From assembly GCA_943913205.1 (NCBI GenBank), contig CALTWN010000033.1:1-10271 (forward strand): a stretch of 10,271 nucleotides of DNA. Direction: 5' to 3'. Source of the DNA: an uncultured Bartonella sp. GTDB lineage: Bacteria; Pseudomonadota; Alphaproteobacteria; Rhizobiales; Rhizobiaceae. Position numbers and translations under genes: made by a program. Shown piece after piece: positions 6,615-10,271 of this stretch. Numbering within the stretch: position 1 is the stretch's first letter; each line of letters opens with the position of its first letter. The notes below the pieces were generated by a model, which was given only the letters and a program-made list of their open reading frames with translations, had not been told where the DNA came from and did not search any database.

Positions 6615-7523
6615 ATGGCAACTATTATTAATGGTAGAGAAAATGCAAACAAAATAACGCAAATTATAACAAACTACGCTAATAATTACATAAATGATAC
6701 TAATATTATTCCTAATTTAGCTGTTATTTTAGTTGGCAATAATAAAGCCAGCCAAACATATGTACAGGCAAAAATATCAACAGCCGAAAAATGTGGTTTT
6801 GCTATTACTTTACATAAATTCGATGAATTAATAACAGAAAATACTTTAATTGAACTTATTAATAACCTAAACACAGACCAAAATATACATGGTATTTTGG
6901 TACAATTACCATTACCCCCCCACATAAATTCAAGTACCATATGCCAATCTATTTCACCTTTAAAAGATGTAGATGGTTTTACTTATGAAAATATTGGCAA
7001 ATTATGGATTGAGGCAAATGAAAATTATCACGAAAATAATACCTTATTGCCATGCACTCCCTTAGGAATTTTTTTTCTTTTAACTAAAATTCATGGGCAA
7101 GATTTTAGCGGTTTAGACGCAGTTATTGTAGGTAGGTCTAATATTGTAGGCAAACCAATTGCTGGTTTATTATTAGCTTATAATGCAACAATTACAATAG
7201 TACATAGCAAAACCAAAAATTTAGCAGAAGTTACGCGAAGTGCAGATATATTAATTGTAGCTGCTGGGCATTCTAAATTAATTCAAAAAGACTTTATAAA
7301 AAAAGGCGCAACTATAATAGATGTTGGCATAAATTATACGAGTAACAATGATAATAAGAAAACATTAATAGGAGATGTTGATTTCCATGTATGTAAAGAT
7401 ATAGCTAGCTATATAACGCCTGTACCAGGAGGTGTAGGCCCCATGACAATAGCTATGCTTATGTATAATACTTTAAAGGCAGCTTGCATCCAAACAAATT
7501 ATAAAATATTAAAACTTATCTAA
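6615..7523 (+). CDS. folD: Bifunctional methylenetetrahydrofolate dehydrogenase / methenyltetrahydrofolate cyclohydrolase
   Basis: FolD interconverts 5,10-methylene-, 5,10-methenyl- and 10-formyl-tetrahydrofolate with NADP, supplying one-carbon units for purines and initiator formyl-methionine in the cytoplasm. In the 302-residue product the catalytic region has SQTYVQAK at 46-53 (Tyr49, Lys53), VQLPLPPHI at 96-104 (Gln97) and KDVDGF at 117-122 (Asp118 and Asp120). PCTPLGIFFLL follows at 146-156, then the Rossmann motif VGRSNIVGKP at 172-181 and the signature PVPGGVGPMT at 269-278. The stretch between GF and PCTPLG (about 122-145) looks a few residues longer than in E. coli FolD. AAAGGA lies 5 to 6 bases before the ATG. 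It is the only plus-strand gene here, transcribed alone. Its last 15 bases overlap the end of the convergent FAD oxidase gene. A run of seven C occurs within the VQLPLPPHI codons. Confidence 0.96.
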   Translation: MATIINGRENANKITQIITNYANNYINDTNIIPNLAVILVGNNKASQTYVQAKISTAEKCGFAITLHKFDELITENTLIELINNLNTDQNIHGILVQLPLPPHINSSTICQSISPLKDVDGFTYENIGKLWIEANENYHENNTLLPCTPLGIFFLLTKIHGQDFSGLDAVIVGRSNIVGKPIAGLLLAYNATITIVHSKTKNLAEVTRSADILIVAAGHSKLIQKDFIKKGATIIDVGINYTSNNDNKKTLIGDVDFHVCKDIASYITPVPGGVGPMTIAMLMYNTLKAACIQTNYKILKLI

Positions 7524-8810
7524 AAAAGCATACCAACTAAGAGCTAAGAATAATGCAGGAATGGTCATATAACGGCCGCCTAAAAATTGCTCGCTCTTTA
7601 AATCTTTAAATTCTGAAAATTTATTTTTTGTTTGCTCCTTAAACAAAATTGTATCCGCATATAATTTACCTAGAAAAGGCGCCAAACATAAACCATGCCC
7701 GCTATAACCACCGCAATAGGTAACCCCTGGATATAGTTCTTTTACATAAGGCATTCGCTGGCGCGTAATAGCAACTACCCCGCCCCAGCCATGAGTTAAT
7801 TTAATTCTTTTTAATTGTGGGTAAACTTCTATTATTTGCTTATAAACCTTAGCCCGAATGCGAGATAATGGAGCTCCATAATAGGTTTCTGCACCACCAA
7901 AAATCAAGCTACCATCTTTTTCTTTACGAAAATACCGTACTGCAAAACGTGAATCATCAACCGACTCATTGTCGGGCAAAACCCTAAACTCATCTTTCAA
8001 AGCTATGGTAGCTGCAATATATGAATAAATAGGAAATATATATTTTTTAAGCTGATCAAAAACGCCCCCCAAGCCTGATATATCAGCTATATTATAGCCA
8101 TTAGTAGCTATTAATATTTTTGAAGCCTTAATCGTTCCCGTTGTAGTTTTGATATAAAATAAATTTGCATTTTTTTCTATATTAATAGCTGAAGTATTTT
8201 CAAATAAATGGGCACCTGCATCTTGAGCTAATTTAACTAATTTTAAAACAGCTTTAAGTGGATTTACATGGCCTGTATCGCTATCATAAACCCCGGCCTT
8301 ATATCTTCTAGAACCCAATTTTTCATATAATTCTTTTTTTTGCAAAAATCTCAAACTATTATAGCCATAGCGCTCCATATCGTTAATATTTTCTCTATAA
8401 CTATTTATAAGGCTAGGCTTATGTATTGCCGAGATATGCCCCTTGTTATAATCGTCCTTATCTAATAATTGATGAAAATAGGTTTTTGCTTCATACCATA
8501 AGCTTAATAAATTTTTTGTAGTATCATACCCATATATTTTTTCTAAATCGCTCACCCAACGACGATGCCCTACGCCAATTTGCCCGCCATTGCGCCCAGA
8601 GGCCGCATCACCAAACTTACCAGCATCTATCAAAATAGTATTAATATCTGCTTTTGCTAAATTATAAGCAGCACTCAAGCCAGTAAATCCGCCACCAATT
8701 ATAGCAATATCGCAATTATGTTCACCTCTTAAAGGCTCAAATATTTGACGAACACCAACCAATTCTTCATATTTAGTTTTTTTTGGTGAAATATTATAAA
8801 AAATTGTCAT
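7509..8810 (-). CDS. FAD-dependent amine oxidase, PuuB-like (probable gamma-glutamylputrescine oxidase)
   Basis: This is a DAO-family flavoenzyme. PuuB relatives oxidise gamma-glutamylputrescine to the aldehyde with release of ammonia and hydrogen peroxide. The 433-residue product has the FAD-binding motif IIGGGFTGLSAA at 37-48, an acidic residue closing the second strand (Asp62), and SGRNGGQIG at 71-79. GHVNPLKAV at 180-188 and TNGYN at 236-240 follow, and the C-terminal flavin contacts are GWGGVVAITRQRMPYV at 341-356 and GGYSGHGLCLAPFLGKLYAD at 367-386. The tail GGRYMTIPALFLALSWY is typical of PuuB-like proteins and is not a secretion signal. It lies 15 bases after the PuuA-like ligase gene, which is the main support for the substrate. 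No Shine-Dalgarno is visible, so translation may depend on ribosomes leaving the upstream gene. Alternatives are another gamma-glutamyl-amine oxidase or a sarcosine/glycine oxidase relative. The gene ends inside folD on the opposite strand. Confidence 0.82.
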   Translation of the reverse strand: MTIFYNISPKKTKYEELVGVRQIFEPLRGEHNCDIAIIGGGFTGLSAAYNLAKADINTILIDAGKFGDAASGRNGGQIGVGHRRWVSDLEKIYGYDTTKNLLSLWYEAKTYFHQLLDKDDYNKGHISAIHKPSLINSYRENINDMERYGYNSLRFLQKKELYEKLGSRRYKAGVYDSDTGHVNPLKAVLKLVKLAQDAGAHLFENTSAINIEKNANLFYIKTTTGTIKASKILIATNGYNIADISGLGGVFDQLKKYIFPIYSYIAATIALKDEFRVLPDNESVDDSRFAVRYFRKEKDGSLIFGGAETYYGAPLSRIRAKVYKQIIEVYPQLKRIKLTHGWGGVVAITRQRMPYVKELYPGVTYCGGYSGHGLCLAPFLGKLYADTILFKEQTKNKFSEFKDLKSEQFLGGRYMTIPALFLALSWYAFLDKF

Positions 8811-8825
8811 AATTTTTATTACAAT

Positions 8826-10223
8826 TTATACATTAAACAACAAATATTCACGTTCCCAAGGACTTATAACTTCCATAAAAGTTTTATATTCTTGTTGTTT
8901 TATAGCTGCATAAGTATTTACAAATCTGTCGCCTAAAATTTCGCGCAACAAATCATCTCTTTGAAACATTTCAACCGCCTCTATAAGCCCAGTTGGTAAT
9001 TCTTTATTTAAAGATTCTGCTTTTTTGGTTGCTTTATTTTTTGGCTGCAATTTATCGCGCAGGCCAATTAAACCACAACTAAGTGAAGCTGCTAATGCTA
9101 AATATGGATTTGCATCAGATGAAGGTATGCGATTTTCTACCCGTTTTGACTCAGAATCAGCTAAAGGAACACGAAAAGCTGTTGTTCTATTATCATAACC
9201 CCAACGTAAATTTACAGGTGCTGATACATAAGGCACTAATCTGCGATAAGAGTTTACGTATGGTGCTTGCATTACTAAAGCATTTGCCATATGGCGCTGC
9301 ATACCACCTATAAAATGCATCATCTGATCGCTTTCACTGCCATCATCATTTACAAAAATATTTTTACCAGTTTTAATATCAACCACAGATTGATGAATAT
9401 GCATAGCCGAGCCAGGTTGACCCTGAATAGGTTTTGCCATAAAAGTAGCATAAACCCCGTGTTTAAGCGCTGCTTCCCTTATAGTACGTTTAAACATAAA
9501 TACCTGATCTGCCAAATTTATAGGGTCGCCATGGCGTAGGTTAATTTCAAATTGCCCGATACCTTCTTCGTGAATAAGAGTATCAATTTCCAACCCCTGA
9601 GCTTCTGAAAAATTATATATATCATCTATTAATTCATCAAACTCATTAACACCCGCTATAGAATAACCCTGCCCCCCGCCAATAGCACGACCAGAACGCC
9701 CCACAGGCGCTGTTAGTGGATAATCTGGGTCAGGATTTTTACGAACAATATAAAATTCTATTTCAGGTGCAACCACCGGTTTATAGCCATATTTATTGTA
9801 TAGGCCTACCACTTTACGCAAAACATTCCGTGGCGTATATTCAGTATAGGTTCCATTTTTTTCTACTAAATCACAAATCACTTGCGCTGTTGGGTGTGTT
9901 TCCCACGGTACTGTACATAATGTATTAAAATCTGGAACTAATTTTAAATCGCCATCACTTTCAGGATATTGGAAAATGTCACTATCTTCTGGATAACCTC
10001 CCGTTACTGTAGTCATAAAAACACTAGAAGGCAAGGCTAAAGCTGTTTGCGATAAAAACTTTTTAGCTGGCATGATTTTACCGCGCGGCACCCCAGATTG
10101 ATCAGGAGTTATACATTCCATCTCCTCAATATTTCTATATTCCAACCACCTAGCCGCAAGTTCGCTAGAGGGCACCCCTCGTAAAGAATTTATAAATTGT
10201 TCAAGAATAGGTTTATTTATCAT
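8826..10223 (-). CDS. Glutamine synthetase family ligase, PuuA-like (probable gamma-glutamylputrescine synthetase)
   Basis: PuuA-type enzymes use ATP to join glutamate to putrescine or other amines instead of ammonia, the first step of glutamylated polyamine breakdown. The 465-residue product has a glutamine synthetase beta-grasp N-terminus (about 15-115) and the complete catalytic barrel. Visible are EIEFY at 154-158 (Glu154, Glu156), HEEGIGQFE at 218-226 (Glu219, Glu226), GSAMHIHQS at 271-279 (His275), NRTTAFRVP at 345-353, and RVENRIPSSDANPYLA at 361-376 (Glu363, Arg365). The C-terminus lacks the tyrosine loop adenylylated in enteric GlnA, so it is not an ordinary ammonia-assimilating GlnA. 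The PuuB-like oxidase immediately downstream supports polyamine or another amine as substrate. Gamma-glutamylmethylamide or ethanolamine glutamylation are alternatives. An in-frame TAA lies four codons upstream of the ATG, so no longer start is possible. The ribosome site is weak (AGGTAA is too distant). Confidence 0.85.
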   Translation of the reverse strand: MINKPILEQFINSLRGVPSSELAARWLEYRNIEEMECITPDQSGVPRGKIMPAKKFLSQTALALPSSVFMTTVTGGYPEDSDIFQYPESDGDLKLVPDFNTLCTVPWETHPTAQVICDLVEKNGTYTEYTPRNVLRKVVGLYNKYGYKPVVAPEIEFYIVRKNPDPDYPLTAPVGRSGRAIGGGQGYSIAGVNEFDELIDDIYNFSEAQGLEIDTLIHEEGIGQFEINLRHGDPINLADQVFMFKRTIREAALKHGVYATFMAKPIQGQPGSAMHIHQSVVDIKTGKNIFVNDDGSESDQMMHFIGGMQRHMANALVMQAPYVNSYRRLVPYVSAPVNLRWGYDNRTTAFRVPLADSESKRVENRIPSSDANPYLALAASLSCGLIGLRDKLQPKNKATKKAESLNKELPTGLIEAVEMFQRDDLLREILGDRFVNTYAAIKQQEYKTFMEVISPWEREYLLFNV

Positions 10224-10247
10224 AGTTTTTAAATCTTATTTACCTAA

Positions 10248-10271
10248 ATATATTATAGTACTATAATATAT
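10248..10271. promoter_or_regulatory. Perfect 24-base palindrome overlapping the likely puuA -10 box
   Basis: The half-site ATATATTATAGT is followed directly by its exact reverse complement, with the centre between 10259 and 10260. On the minus strand the palindrome contains a consensus TATAAT (10252-10257). That would place the transcript start near 10245, about 22 bases before the puuA ATG. The symmetry puts a second TATAAT on the plus strand (10262-10267). A repressor dimer bound here would cover the promoter. The palindrome ends exactly at the window edge and may extend, and the -35 box would lie beyond it. Low complexity (A/T except for the central G and C) makes chance symmetry possible. 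Confidence 0.45.

Noticed and set aside
9083..9928. Several plus-strand open frames of 70-82 codons opposite the PuuA-like gene.
   Set aside because: They overlap a strongly conserved glutamine synthetase fold on the other strand, and none shows a recognisable domain or ribosome site.
2792..10223. A gamma-glutamyl theme (GshA and the PuuA-like ligase close together) as a possible dedicated system.
   Set aside because: The two genes are in separate transcription units with folD and others between them. The enzymes are unrelated in family, and nothing in the sequence links their products.

Overview
The window is a compact, AT-rich (about one third G+C by eye) chromosomal segment with eight intact protein genes and almost no spare DNA. 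The largest gap is the 96-base divergent space between the asmA-like gene and folD. I see no RNA genes, insertion sequences, CRISPR arrays or phage genes. The gene set points to an AT-rich alphaproteobacterium: rsmE next to a plant/proteobacterial-type glutamate-cysteine ligase, an AsmA-family envelope protein, and above all a histidyl-tRNA synthetase with the derived motif 2 loop. That loop is typical of the Rhizobiales/Rhodobacterales/Caulobacterales side of the class and not of Rickettsiales. The clade placement is inference from memory of these families.

Layout. Bases 42-6518 carry five minus-strand genes in transcription order asmA-like, rsmE, gshA, xseA, hisS. Junctions are tight: a 1-base gap between asmA and rsmE, 6 bases between gshA and xseA, and a 1-base TAATG overlap between xseA and hisS. 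The exception is a 72-base gap before gshA, which holds a good sigma70-like promoter and a strong Shine-Dalgarno. So the run may be two overlapping transcription units: asmA-rsmE (with read-through) and gshA-xseA-hisS. folD (6615-7523) is the only plus-strand gene. It diverges from asmA and converges on the next block, overlapping it tail to tail by 15 bases. Bases 7509-10223 hold a two-gene minus-strand unit: a PuuA-like glutamine-synthetase-family ligase followed by a PuuB-like FAD oxidase. A perfect 24-base palindrome containing the likely -10 box lies at the extreme right edge, upstream of puuA.

How the genes work together. rsmE (16S rRNA methylation) and hisS (tRNA charging) serve translation, xseA serves DNA repair and mismatch-directed degradation, gshA makes the glutathione precursor, folD feeds one-carbon metabolism, and the AsmA-like protein acts in the envelope. 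puuA-puuB would glutamylate and then oxidise putrescine or a related amine, so its product enters carbon and nitrogen metabolism; the later steps (PuuC aldehyde dehydrogenase, PuuD hydrolase) are not in the window.

I find no new multi-gene system here. The points most worth a second look are the derived HisRS motif 2 loop, the palindromic puuA operator candidate, a half-missing cysteine pair in GshA, and an unusual substitution in the SAM-binding motif of RsmE.
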